NCBI GenBank assembly: GCA_031417835.1
Contig: JANOWJ010000043.1
Location: 1-64,000 of the forward strand
Length of the DNA: 64,000 bases
Reading direction: 5' to 3'
Source of the DNA: JADJLQ01 sp031417835
GTDB lineage: Bacteria; Bacteroidota; Bacteroidia; Chitinophagales; Saprospiraceae
The notes under the pieces: generated by a model
Seen by the model: the letters and a program-made list of their open reading frames with translations, nothing else
Databases searched by the model: none
Told to the model about the DNA's origin: nothing
Translations under genes and position numbers: made by a program
Shown: positions 51,483-59,733 of the stretch, piece by piece
Numbering within the stretch: the stretch's first letter is position 1
Layout of the letters: the number at the start of each line of letters is the position of its first letter

Positions 51483-52781
51483 CTATCCGTGTGCAAAGTC
51501 TGCTTCGTAATTTGCCATTCGCTCTTTGGGGGGATTAAAATATCCAAATTTGAGATCTGGATACCGTTCGCGCAACCGCCGCATCAAGGTGAGTATGCCC
51601 ATGGTCTCATCCGATGGTGCTATATTTAGTTTGTGTAGATAAAAATCCGGATCTATACTAAAGTTGCGCCACTGAATCATAGAGATATTGGTATAATCAA
51701 TGAGTCTGCACAGGGCGATGTACTCCTCCTCAGTATCTGTCACACCCGGGAAAACAAAATAATTGATAGATGCCCAACCACCATATTGTCGTACAATCCT
51801 GGCACTCTCTAGGATATCCTGAAATTTATAGTTATTCGGCAGATAATAATTTGTGTATAAGTGCTCTTGAGCAGAGTTCATCGATACCCGGATACTATTG
51901 AGCCCTGCCTCACACAATGCCTGCACCGCATCTGGTTTACTCCCGTTCGTATTGATGTTAATGGATCCTTTGTCTGTAAATTTTCTGATTTGTAGAATGG
52001 CTTCACGTATAGTTTCCCACATGAGCAGGGGCTCGCCTTCACATCCTTGACCAAAGCTCACGATAGGATATGGAGCAGACTCCAGATGAGGTACAGTATA
52101 CTCTACCACCTCAGCGGCGGTCGGCTTGAAGTCCAATCGATCATGTGAGGATTGGAATACTTCTGTATCTGGTATGAAAGAGATACAACCGAGACAATTG
52201 GCATTGCAAGCGGGAGAGATTGGTATCGGACACTCCCAGCGGCCCAAAAAGAAATTGCGCGCAGCTGGACAAGTATATCTTATGGCACAATTTTCAGCCA
52301 AATGTCTGACCAATCTATTATTAGGATAGGCTGCGGTCAACTGAGCTACTCCGATTTTAATCTTTTCCTCGTCGTACCCCTTGGCCTCTTGCCGAATATC
52401 TTGTTCGATACGGGTAGCGGCGATATAGATTTTACCCCCTGACCAGCCTACAGCACTATAACAGTACAATGGCAGCGGTGTCGCTTCGGGCATAGTCACG
52501 TATGGAGCTAGTCGCAATACGGTATATGCCGGGGGTACAAAAGCTGCTACTGCCCGCCCTTTTTCACAAACTCTGACTTCTCCAGTTTTGACATCTATAC
52601 CTATACCTTGTCGATCTGGCAGGGTGTATAATGTACCTCCGTCGGGTATCTCGATCCATTCCTCCATTGGAACTTCCATAGCATCCCATCCGGACCGTCC
52701 CAATGCATAGAGTGTACGATCTTCAAAGGTATTGCCTTGGGCATCTGCATAAAGGAGATAAGGAGATTTTTTAAGGACCAC
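51483..52781 (-). CDS. Radical SAM enzyme with extra cysteines
   Basis: A 432-residue protein. The radical SAM cluster motif C-x3-C-x2-C is C192, C196, C199 in CNANCLGC. Three further cysteines at 165, 171 and 184 lie just before it, which is unusual. The AdoMet/TIM-barrel half follows (YPIVSFGQGCEGEPLLMWE, INTNGSKPDAVQALCEAGLNSIRVSMNS). The N-terminal 150 residues form a separate domain with beta-rich sequence. The substrate is unknown. A TACCTTTG -7 element (complement of 52789-52796) lies directly upstream of the ATG. Confidence 0.87.
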   Translation of the reverse strand: MVLKKSPYLLYADAQGNTFEDRTLYALGRSGWDAMEVPMEEWIEIPDGGTLYTLPDRQGIGIDVKTGEVRVCEKGRAVAAFVPPAYTVLRLAPYVTMPEATPLPLYCYSAVGWSGGKIYIAATRIEQDIRQEAKGYDEEKIKIGVAQLTAAYPNNRLVRHLAENCAIRYTCPAARNFFLGRWECPIPISPACNANCLGCISFIPDTEVFQSSHDRLDFKPTAAEVVEYTVPHLESAPYPIVSFGQGCEGEPLLMWETIREAILQIRKFTDKGSININTNGSKPDAVQALCEAGLNSIRVSMNSAQEHLYTNYYLPNNYKFQDILESARIVRQYGGWASINYFVFPGVTDTEEEYIALCRLIDYTNISMIQWRNFSIDPDFYLHKLNIAPSDETMGILTLMRRLRERYPDLKFGYFNPPKERMANYEADFAHG

Positions 52782-52871
52782 GATGGTGCAAAGGTAGGCA
52801 AATTAGGTGCTAATAGCCATGTCAAGACATTACAGAAGGCTCTCAACAAGACGATATCTACCTCGATCCGA

Positions 52872-53699
52872 TCACTTTACCCAATCATTATCCATAAGCC
52901 AGTCGGTGAGTCGATCCGGCCACGTGTGGAGGGTGCGTAATTTGCTGCGCAAGCCCATATTAAATCCATGAGCTCCTTTGGCATATATATGAGCCTCGAT
53001 GGGTCTACCTGCTTTGCGATACTTGCCTATCAGATCGATGACTGGTGTGGAGCAGCATGCATCATCATTGGCCACTAAAAGGAATGCTGGAGGTGCATCT
53101 GCAGGCACAGTCTCGGGTATTCCGTAAGGTCCAGGATAGATCAAGATCTGGAAGTCGGGTCTACTTTGGGTCCGATCCAACGGATCAAGAGCACTCGGCA
53201 TGCTATCTTTGAGATAAGCTACCATCGCTGCTATCTCACCTCCCGCCGAAAATCCCATGATGCCGATGTGATTAGGTCTGATAGCCCATTCTGAAGCACG
53301 ACTACGAATAATACGCATAGCACGATGAACATCTTGACGCGGATGAATATCTAATTTGTAGGGTGAGCCTGATTCTCGCGCTAGCCTATATTTTAATACA
53401 AATGCGGTCACTCCTATGGCGGTAAAATAGTCAGCGGCTTCTTTACCTTCTGCATTGAACACTAATTCACGGTGTCCCCCGCCCGGACAAATAAGGACAG
53501 CCGTGCCATTGGCTTTTTCTTTCGAAGGGGCATATACAGTTATGGATGGATTATGAATGTTTTTTACCCACCAATCTTTAGCTTGAGTAGGTTCATCTTT
53601 CCTCGATTCAAAACCCGGGGCTCCACCCATCCATAGTGGAATCTCTATCTGTGTATATACCTTTAATGGTAGTATAAAAAATAAAATAAATAAGCGCAT
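52872..53699 (-). CDS. Secreted alpha/beta hydrolase, acetyl-esterase-like
   Basis: A 275-residue protein with a signal peptide ending near residue 16 (KVYTQ). The oxyanion block CPGGGHREL and GGAPGFESR match the BD-FAE/acetyl-xylan-esterase-like hydrolases. The nucleophile is S151 in GFSAGGEIA. The Asp is probably in ANDDACCSTP and the His in KGAHGFNMG. Related enzymes remove acetyl or feruloyl groups from plant or algal polysaccharides. It lies 20 bases downstream of the Nramp-like gene stop and may be co-transcribed with it. Polysaccharide deacetylation is a reasonable guess. Confidence 0.87.
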   Translation of the reverse strand: MRLFILFFILPLKVYTQIEIPLWMGGAPGFESRKDEPTQAKDWWVKNIHNPSITVYAPSKEKANGTAVLICPGGGHRELVFNAEGKEAADYFTAIGVTAFVLKYRLARESGSPYKLDIHPRQDVHRAMRIIRSRASEWAIRPNHIGIMGFSAGGEIAAMVAYLKDSMPSALDPLDRTQSRPDFQILIYPGPYGIPETVPADAPPAFLLVANDDACCSTPVIDLIGKYRKAGRPIEAHIYAKGAHGFNMGLRSKLRTLHTWPDRLTDWLMDNDWVK

Positions 53700-53719
53700 A
53701 ATTTGATATTTGACCTAAA

Positions 53720-55075
53720 TTAAAATAAACTATATAATCCATAAAGTGCTACAAATAAAATGGCGATGATACTCAGCCAGAAAAAAACATTGTACGCCAT
53801 GCCTGACCCTGGATCCAATTTGCGTTGATACTTAAAATGAATAGCTGCATAGCCTACGATGATCAACAGGATCGATCCTACGATGCCGCCAGATAAGATC
53901 ATCAGCACGGGTAGGTTGATGGTAAAATACATGATCACCCATAAGATAGGGAATACAAAAGCAAGGACTGCCACCACTTTTTTCCGTTTAGCCAAATCGT
54001 TAAAGTCGTAGAAACCAATGCGCCCGATACCATCACTATACAATCGGGTCATCGCAGCGAGGGTCGCAAATACGCTACTGTACAATACAAAAAACGCTCC
54101 GACTAGATAAGCCACTTTCACTCCAGGTCCTAATGATTCCGTATAGATCAATGCCAGTTTCTCAATCAACGAATTGCCCTCCGGTACTTCGCCGCGCTTA
54201 AATAGGATGGCTGCTCCTAGTAAATAAAATGCTGCCGTGACTAAAGTATAGATGATCATGGCTACGATCGCATCCAAAGTCATCACTTTGATCCAGCCCT
54301 GTGCCCGAATGGCTCGCCTTGCATCGTTTTTGAGCGGATCATATGGGCCTGTATATGCCGCATATCCTTTTTCAAGACACCAATAGTTATAAGCTATCGT
54401 CTCGTCTGCTGCCACTCCGGTAATCCCGAAGGCTCCGATCGCAACCAGGATGAGATCAGGTGGTAGATTAAACTTAAGACCATACCATACCTCAGAAGCA
54501 GTAAAAGCATATGAGGTCTTACTCAATAATATCAATGAGCCCAAGGTCATCACGGTAAAAAAAGCGATCATCACGAGCGACCCTTTCTCGACCAAGGGGT
54601 AATAGTTTTTATAAATCAAAATCGATGCAGTTAGGGCCACAACTATGGCCCAAAACGGGAGGTTTCCCCATTGAAACAACATCTGTAATACCAGAGCGGT
54701 GCTGCCTACCATGCCACCTAATTGAATAATTTTTAAGCTCGTAAGACCGAGGACCGTCCATACCGCCCAGGAATTTTTGCCCCATCGCACTCCTGGTATT
54801 TTATCCAACGCCATCACCATCGTCTCACCAGTGAGGATAGCATGTTTGCCAAACTGCAGCTGGACGGCGACTTTGATCACACAGCTGAGTATGATGATCC
54901 AAAAAGCAGCAAATCCTGCTTTGGCTCCTAAGATCGTAGTAGCGATCAATTCACCGGAGCCTACTATAGAAGCCGAAAGGATAAATCCGGGTCCTAAAAA
55001 CTTGAGTCGGTCTACAAATCGGGTCGGCGGTTCTTTGATTGTATCTAGGGTTATATGATATGGGTCTTTTTCCAT
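53720..55075 (-). CDS. Nramp-superfamily transporter without canonical metal motifs
   Basis: A 451-residue protein with about 11 membrane helices in the LeuT-fold arrangement of Nramp. The first helix opens GPGFILSASIVGSGELIATT, where classical Nramp has D-P-G-N; here it is G-S-G-E. The sixth helix region reads GAFGITGVAADETIAYNYW, without the M-P-H of Mn/Fe carriers. The protein therefore belongs to an Nramp-related group whose ion or solute is not established. It is a single gene followed by an esterase. Confidence 0.88.
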   Translation of the reverse strand: MEKDPYHITLDTIKEPPTRFVDRLKFLGPGFILSASIVGSGELIATTILGAKAGFAAFWIIILSCVIKVAVQLQFGKHAILTGETMVMALDKIPGVRWGKNSWAVWTVLGLTSLKIIQLGGMVGSTALVLQMLFQWGNLPFWAIVVALTASILIYKNYYPLVEKGSLVMIAFFTVMTLGSLILLSKTSYAFTASEVWYGLKFNLPPDLILVAIGAFGITGVAADETIAYNYWCLEKGYAAYTGPYDPLKNDARRAIRAQGWIKVMTLDAIVAMIIYTLVTAAFYLLGAAILFKRGEVPEGNSLIEKLALIYTESLGPGVKVAYLVGAFFVLYSSVFATLAAMTRLYSDGIGRIGFYDFNDLAKRKKVVAVLAFVFPILWVIMYFTINLPVLMILSGGIVGSILLIIVGYAAIHFKYQRKLDPGSGMAYNVFFWLSIIAILFVALYGLYSLF

Positions 55076-55197
55076 ATAAGGTCAAGCTTGCTGTCTAATC
55101 TGCTGTTTTAGAATGATTTTTATCTAGGCTCAGGTGCTAAAAGTACACAATGACACAGAAATAAATTTATCCAATCATAAGACATTTTATTGACCAT

Positions 55198-55205
55198 TAT
55201 TTTTG
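55198..55205 (+). promoter_or_regulatory. -7 promoter element upstream of the truncated frame
   Basis: TATTTTTG matches TAnnTTTG and is followed by GCGTCC as at 33957. Transcription would start about 20 bases before ATG 55232. Confidence 0.4.
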
Positions 55206-55231
55206 CGTCCATCTTGAACTGCTTAGAGGAT

Positions 55232-55345
55232 ATGAAACTGCCAAATTCCGTTTATGTGTCACCTAAATCAGGAGAGACCATCAATTTCAATTTTGTACAT
55301 GAGGAAGGCTCTACCTTTCGGACACCCATATGTCGATCACTGTAG
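55232..55345 (+). pseudogene. Truncated cupin-like N-terminal fragment
   Basis: Thirty-seven codons from ATG 55232 read MKLPNSVYVSPKSGETINFN, FVHEEGS, TFRTPI and then a stop. The pattern P-x-x-G-E-x-I-x-F resembles the start of small cupin proteins, but the histidine barrel that should follow is absent and the next sequence is the 3' end of the Gfo/Idh gene on the other strand. A promoter element lies directly upstream. Remnant of a deleted gene is the likely explanation. Confidence 0.35.
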
Positions 55346-55375
55346 GTGTGTATCGGATAAATATCGTTTAAGAGA

Positions 55376-56539
55376 TCAAACCATAGGCCACTTAAATTTG
55401 CTTTTTAGGGTAATTCTCGTACCAGAGGCTGAAGATTTTCGAGCAGCTTCTATGATTTCTAATACATGGAGGGCATGTTCTACATTGATACGCGGCTCTA
55501 CCTGGGTGATCAGGGACTCACCGATTCGGGTTGCACCCTCTTGCCATACGTAGCCTTCTGAGTCTTGATGGTATAATTCGGCTGGTTTATCCCATTGATT
55601 ATCCAGATAGACCCCATTAGTCTCCCAATCGTAACCGATCAACCTAAGATTGCCATAGTCACCATAGATTTGAATAGAATGCAATTGTTGATCTTTACCT
55701 ACATGCCCATGAGGATCAAAATAATTGAATCCACACATGACATGGCTGATGACATTCTTATCGTGCATCATCAGGATGTGGGCATTGTCTTCTACTTCCA
55801 CCTTTATTTTACCCCTATCGTCTATCGTGCGTTCAGGATTGACGATGCTGAGCATAGCCATGACAGATCTGGCAGGTCCCAGCAGTCCTGTAAGTGTAGC
55901 GATATTGTATACCCCAAGATCCGGCATACTGCCACCGCCTTTTTCATAAAAAAACGCACTCCAGCTCGGGCCGACATGACCGTATTGACCATGAGCACTA
56001 GCTACTCTGCCGAGTTTGCCCTCCTGAATACATTTACTCATAAATGCAAATTGAGGACTATTGACTACGGCGGGTGCTCCCCAAATTTTAAGCTTTTTTG
56101 ATATGGCCAGATTTAGCAATGCTTTACCCTCGGCATACGTATTAGCCATTGGTTTTTCGCTCCATACATGTTTGCCAGCCAGCAATGCTTTTCTATTGAG
56201 CTCGCCATGCAGCTGCATGTCAGTCAACGTGACCATAAGATCAAAAGGCACTCCCGCGAGCATCTTTTCTATACTTGGATACGTGGCAGCATTCACCTTA
56301 TATAGATTGTTTTGAGCCATCGCCCGTTCGTATTTGATATCACAAAGACTCACGATCTCTATCATTGCCGAAGTCTGAAGGTGAGGGATATATCGGTTGC
56401 TCACACTACCACATCCGATGACGGCTACTTTTAATTTTTTGTCCGCCTTTTGAGCCCACCCTTCAAGGGATGATAAGAGTACCGCCGCACCAGCGAGAGC
56501 TGATTGTTGTAAAAATTTTTGTCTGGAGATAGGTTCCAT
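55376..56539 (-). CDS. Exported Gfo/Idh/MocA-family oxidoreductase
   Basis: A 387-residue protein. The leader MEPISRQKFLQQSALAGAAVLLSS lacks a clear R-R pair but has the layout of the exported family members (Tat-like or Sec). The Rossmann domain shows AVIGCGSVSNRY (GxGxxx, about 39-50), and the signature EKPMAN with K129. The C-terminal domain carries the sandwich strands GNLRLIGYDWETNGVYL. It is distinct from the enzyme at 16447 and lacks an adjacent DUF1080 gene. The sugar substrate is unknown. Confidence 0.87.
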   Translation of the reverse strand: MEPISRQKFLQQSALAGAAVLLSSLEGWAQKADKKLKVAVIGCGSVSNRYIPHLQTSAMIEIVSLCDIKYERAMAQNNLYKVNAATYPSIEKMLAGVPFDLMVTLTDMQLHGELNRKALLAGKHVWSEKPMANTYAEGKALLNLAISKKLKIWGAPAVVNSPQFAFMSKCIQEGKLGRVASAHGQYGHVGPSWSAFFYEKGGGSMPDLGVYNIATLTGLLGPARSVMAMLSIVNPERTIDDRGKIKVEVEDNAHILMMHDKNVISHVMCGFNYFDPHGHVGKDQQLHSIQIYGDYGNLRLIGYDWETNGVYLDNQWDKPAELYHQDSEGYVWQEGATRIGESLITQVEPRINVEHALHVLEIIEAARKSSASGTRITLKSKFKWPMV

Positions 56540-57140
56540 AAAAATAGAGGTATTAAATAGGTTGTTATTAAACCTTACAGGATCACCGCACCAATTTACT
56601 TTAAATTTTTATAATTGATCAGCCTGACACCCATCCACCTTCAATCTATTATTTGACTTATGTATTTTGCACCATGGATACAAAGTCTGTTACAATTCGT
56701 TTATTAGCTTGTTAATATTCCTTCAGGTTGGCAGAAAATGGTTCAAGGCTAAATGCTAATTTCGATTTAATCACTTACAAAGGTGAAAAATAATTGTGAA
56801 GACGAGCAAAAGGAAACTCAAAAGCGGATTATAGGAAAGTTATGTTGAAAGTTTGGCAAGGGATTTGGCTACACTAACCTTAACTAATATGCGAAGTTTG
56901 ATCAGGCTTTCCCAATGATTGGCACATTGCGTCAAGAATCGAGTAGGTCGCATATAGACAACTTTTAAGGCTTGATTCAGAGCAAAAAAGAAGCTACTGC
57001 CTCGTCGAATCAATTTACTCCAATTGGAATAGCCACATTCAGGTAAAAAAAGTATTGCAACAATGCTTAGGAGACTCTACCAACTACCGCAATCCACATC
57101 AATATCAATTTATTTTTATACATTTATCAAAATCTAAACC
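56540..57140. other. Long intergenic region carrying a nuclease-type remnant
   Basis: Apart from the DUF1016-like pseudogene at 56771-56968 no gene is recognised in these 601 bases. Confidence 0.4.
56771..56968 (+). pseudogene. DUF1016 (YhcG-type, PDDEXK nuclease) N-terminal remnant
   Basis: One plus-strand frame reads KRIIGKLC, stop (56846), KFGKGFGYTNLN, stop (56885), then YAKFDQAFPMIGTLRQESSRSH and a further stop at 56966. The blocks match, in order, the DUF1016 N-terminal segment that normally runs L-x-x-x-F-G-K-G-F-S/G-x-x-N-L-x-x-x-R-x-F...L-R...S-W-S-H. This family is found with restriction or toxin-type loci and contains a C-terminal PDDEXK nuclease. The rest of the gene, including the nuclease domain, is missing. 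It is dead. Confidence 0.55.
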
Positions 57141-57830
57141 ATGAAATCAGGTGCAGTTGTTTTGTTTTTCTTGCTTGCAATGAGCACAGGGTATGCTCAA
57201 GATCTGATGTATGAAGTTCGTGGAAAACATGTCCGCTCAATAAAAAAAGAAACCCTAAATAGTGCTCACACGATGGCTGATCTCAGTCCGGGTTATCCCT
57301 CGGCATGGATCACAGAATATCTTTCAACTGAAATAACAACTACTTGCAATGGTAAAGTCATTCGAGCTGAAAGCAACACTGAATCGCTGACTTTAGGCCA
57401 AAAAAACATTTTAGCTAAAGCTGACCTTGGTACCGATATTGTGATCAACAATAAATATTATAATAAGAACTCAGTGACTGATAAGGTGACTCTTGATAGT
57501 GTATATTTTACTGTCACCTTGGTCCCTGAAATCGAGGCTGCATACCAGGGAGGCTACAAGCTGTTGTCAAAATATTTAAAAGAGAGCGCCATCGATAAAA
57601 TTGTTGTGTCGGATAATAAGAAAATTGTACAAAGTATAGTACGATTCACTGTTGACGAGCAGGGCGATATCACCAATGTGACCCTAGCCAAAACTTCCGA
57701 TGATCCCCAATTGGATTGTTTATTGTTGGAAGCCATTCACAAAATGCCTAGATGGAGTCCAGCGTCTACTTCCAATGGTAAAAGAGTAAAACAGGATTTT
57801 GAATTTATCGTAGGGAATGCCGGCTGCTAA
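57141..57830 (+). CDS. Secreted protein with TonB-C-like domain
   Basis: A 229-residue protein with a signal peptide ending at about residue 19 (GYAQ). The C-terminal 80 residues have the TonB_C fold pattern VRFTVDEQGDITNVTLAKTSDDPQLDCLLLEAIHKMPRWSP, which occurs both in energy transducers and in soluble partners. It lacks the N-terminal membrane helix and proline-rich spacer of true TonB proteins, so it is not a classical energy transducer. The N-terminal half is of unknown type. It may be a periplasmic partner of another system. Confidence 0.8.
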   Translation: MKSGAVVLFFLLAMSTGYAQDLMYEVRGKHVRSIKKETLNSAHTMADLSPGYPSAWITEYLSTEITTTCNGKVIRAESNTESLTLGQKNILAKADLGTDIVINNKYYNKNSVTDKVTLDSVYFTVTLVPEIEAAYQGGYKLLSKYLKESAIDKIVVSDNKKIVQSIVRFTVDEQGDITNVTLAKTSDDPQLDCLLLEAIHKMPRWSPASTSNGKRVKQDFEFIVGNAGC

Positions 57831-57890
57831 ATAAATTTTGTAGCTCCAGCATGCTGGGTTTAGTCTTTCGACCCTGATCATCTATCAGAT

Positions 57891-58403
57891 TTAGTGATAG
57901 TTCAGCCATGCATCGACTGACGCCATATTGGGATTGGCGGATATGATCGTGATCTCAGGATATTCTTTGAGCATAAGCTCCACTTCTTGTTTGAGGATAC
58001 CCTGGCCTCTGCCGTAGATGATTTGAATATTGGCTAGTCTTGCCTTTAATGCCGCCTGAATAAACCTGAAGCATATCTGGAGTTGATATTCAAGTTTGCT
58101 GCCTTGTCGATGAGGTATAGATTGTATCAATATCTCGTAATGCAAATCTATACTATCCCCAAAATCATCTTCTTCATCTATAACTTTAGGTTCATCCAAA
58201 TGGATAGGCTTAAAGACTTCAGGGATCAAATCTATGTCATCTTCGGTCACACTGACCTCTTTGGTGGCAAATGTAAGGAGTACATGATCCTTCGTTTTAA
58301 GAATGACATTGCCTTCAGGGTCTACACCATGAAATCGACCTTTTAAGCCCAGCTCCTCCGCCAACAGCCAATCTCCAACCCATAACTCTTCAGGATTTAC
58401 CAT
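57891..58403 (-). CDS. Smr-domain protein
   Basis: A 170-residue protein. The N-terminal 65 residues form a small beta domain of unknown type (GDWLLAEELGLKGRFHGVDPEGNVILKTKDH). The C-terminal half is an Smr domain: IDLHYEIL (D-L-H, about 87-93) and IIYGRGQGILKQEVELML (G-R-G-x-G, about 130-146). Smr domains bind or nick nucleic acid or ribosomes. The motif H-G-x-G-x-G is replaced by Y-G-R-G-Q-G here, which may change nuclease activity. It overlaps the stop of the upstream DUF1801 gene by one base (TAATG), showing coupling. Confidence 0.85.
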   Translation of the reverse strand: MVNPEELWVGDWLLAEELGLKGRFHGVDPEGNVILKTKDHVLLTFATKEVSVTEDDIDLIPEVFKPIHLDEPKVIDEEDDFGDSIDLHYEILIQSIPHRQGSKLEYQLQICFRFIQAALKARLANIQIIYGRGQGILKQEVELMLKEYPEITIISANPNMASVDAWLNYH

Positions 58404-58870
58404 TATTTCTTTTTAGATATAGGTTTTATATGTCCATAGACTGAGATCCATTGTTCAGGAGTCATCTTTGAAGCCAATTCTCCTATCAATCCATAAGGTA
58501 TTTTAGCCATATTTGAAAATCGGATGCAACTCTTACCCATGTCCAGTCTACCTATATCAGCCTCTTGATACGACTTTGTAAACCAACTCAATAGCTTGGG
58601 ATCAGCTGATATAGCCATATGATACAAGGCAATAAAATTTTTTTGTGATGCCAGATTGATAAAGGGTAGTGGAGCGGAAGGATCCGTATGGTATCCGGCG
58701 GAATACATAGCATGAGGTACCACATAACCGATCGAGCCGTAGACCATCACCTCTTTGAATCCCTTAGGCAGGTTTTTCTTTAACAACTTGCGCAATTGTG
58801 TCATCGGTAGGATGCGATCTTCCGGAAGTTCAGCGAGATAAGCGTCCACAGTGGTGGCTTTGGATTGCAT
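58403..58870 (-). CDS. DUF1801-domain protein
   Basis: A 155-residue protein with the DUF1801 fold: TTVDAYLAELPEDRILPMTQLRKLLKKNLPKGFKEVMVYGSIGYVVPH at the N-terminus and NFIALYHMAISADPKLL and DMGKSCIRFSNMAKIPYGLIGELA after it. Members are small dimeric proteins of unknown function with a YdhG-like fold that often accompany stress-type genes. It lacks a signal peptide. A TATTTTTG -7 element (complement of 58891-58898) lies about 20 bases upstream of the ATG. It forms an operon with the Smr gene. Confidence 0.87.
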   Translation of the reverse strand: MQSKATTVDAYLAELPEDRILPMTQLRKLLKKNLPKGFKEVMVYGSIGYVVPHAMYSAGYHTDPSAPLPFINLASQKNFIALYHMAISADPKLLSWFTKSYQEADIGRLDMGKSCIRFSNMAKIPYGLIGELASKMTPEQWISVYGHIKPISKKK

Positions 58871-58937
58871 AAATGTGATGAAATTTGAATCAAAAATAGT
58901 GGAAAATGAAGTGCAAATTCAGCTAGAATAAGCCTGT

Positions 58938-59594
58938 TTAATCCTTGTCCTTCTTTTTCTTAAACTTGCCTTCTTTCCAGGCATCAAAGAATTTTTTCCA
59001 GGCTACTACATTAAACAAATTGATGGGTTTATATTGCCCGGCATAATAATAGCTTTGAACCAATTGTTTTTGATAGCTGCTAAAGTTTTCACCTCCATCT
59101 CGTGGCAGTGAATTGCGCAGATTGGCCATTACATTGTCCGCTAAGTTTTTAGCGGCGATCTCCCGCATTTTATCGGAGACATCCATAGCCAAGAATTCTA
59201 ATTTAAAGTTTTCTCGACTGGGCCAAGGGTAAATCACGGTTTCGGGCAAGGTAAAGGTATCCGTATACATAATCTGAAAGATCGAATAACGATGGTCGGT
59301 CAATTCCGTAGGTACATCATATGTGGCCTTTTTAAAACCAACCGCAGAAAAAACGATCCGTTCACCTTTTTGTACGACTAATGAGAAAAATCCATTTCGA
59401 TCGGCATACGTTCCACGACGGGTATTTTCTACACCAATATGCGTATAGGGTATAGGCATCGGTTCATTGACCTGATCGGTGACTACCATACCGCTGAACT
59501 GTACCAAATTGCTATCTGCAAAGCCCTGCGATCGACCTGTGAAAGCGGTGATGCAAAAGATTATAAGGGTTAAATATTTGAATGGCATTCGCAC
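58938..59594 (-). CDS. Secreted protein with carboxypeptidase-like regulatory domain
   Basis: A 218-residue protein with a signal peptide (about 1-22, TGRSQG). Residues about 30-105 form a CarboxypepD_reg-like sandwich (FSGMVVTDQVNEPMPIPYTHIGVENTRRGTYADRNGFFSLVVQKGERIVFSAVGF). The C-terminal part is basic (FFDAWKEGKFKKKKDKD) and of unknown fold. These domains occur at the front of SusC-like transporters and on stand-alone surface proteins. It is monocistronic. Confidence 0.82.
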   Translation of the reverse strand: MRMPFKYLTLIIFCITAFTGRSQGFADSNLVQFSGMVVTDQVNEPMPIPYTHIGVENTRRGTYADRNGFFSLVVQKGERIVFSAVGFKKATYDVPTELTDHRYSIFQIMYTDTFTLPETVIYPWPSRENFKLEFLAMDVSDKMREIAAKNLADNVMANLRNSLPRDGGENFSSYQKQLVQSYYYAGQYKPINLFNVVAWKKFFDAWKEGKFKKKKDKD

Positions 59595-59733
59595 GACAAA
59601 ATACTTCTAATAATTCATATGTACCAACGCTAAGCTGATATGGATAAAGCCCCAAAGCCTGTGTTTAACTCATATTTAACCCTTTGTCCAAAGCAAGGTA
59701 GCTAACTGAAAAATTTGTGTTAATTTTATATGT

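Larger units (their letters stand above)
55076..55375. other. Intergenic region with promoter and a short truncated frame
   Basis: Contains a TAnnTTTG -7 element at 55198-55205 and a 37-codon plus-strand frame at 55232-55345 (separate entry). No other features are seen. Confidence 0.4.
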
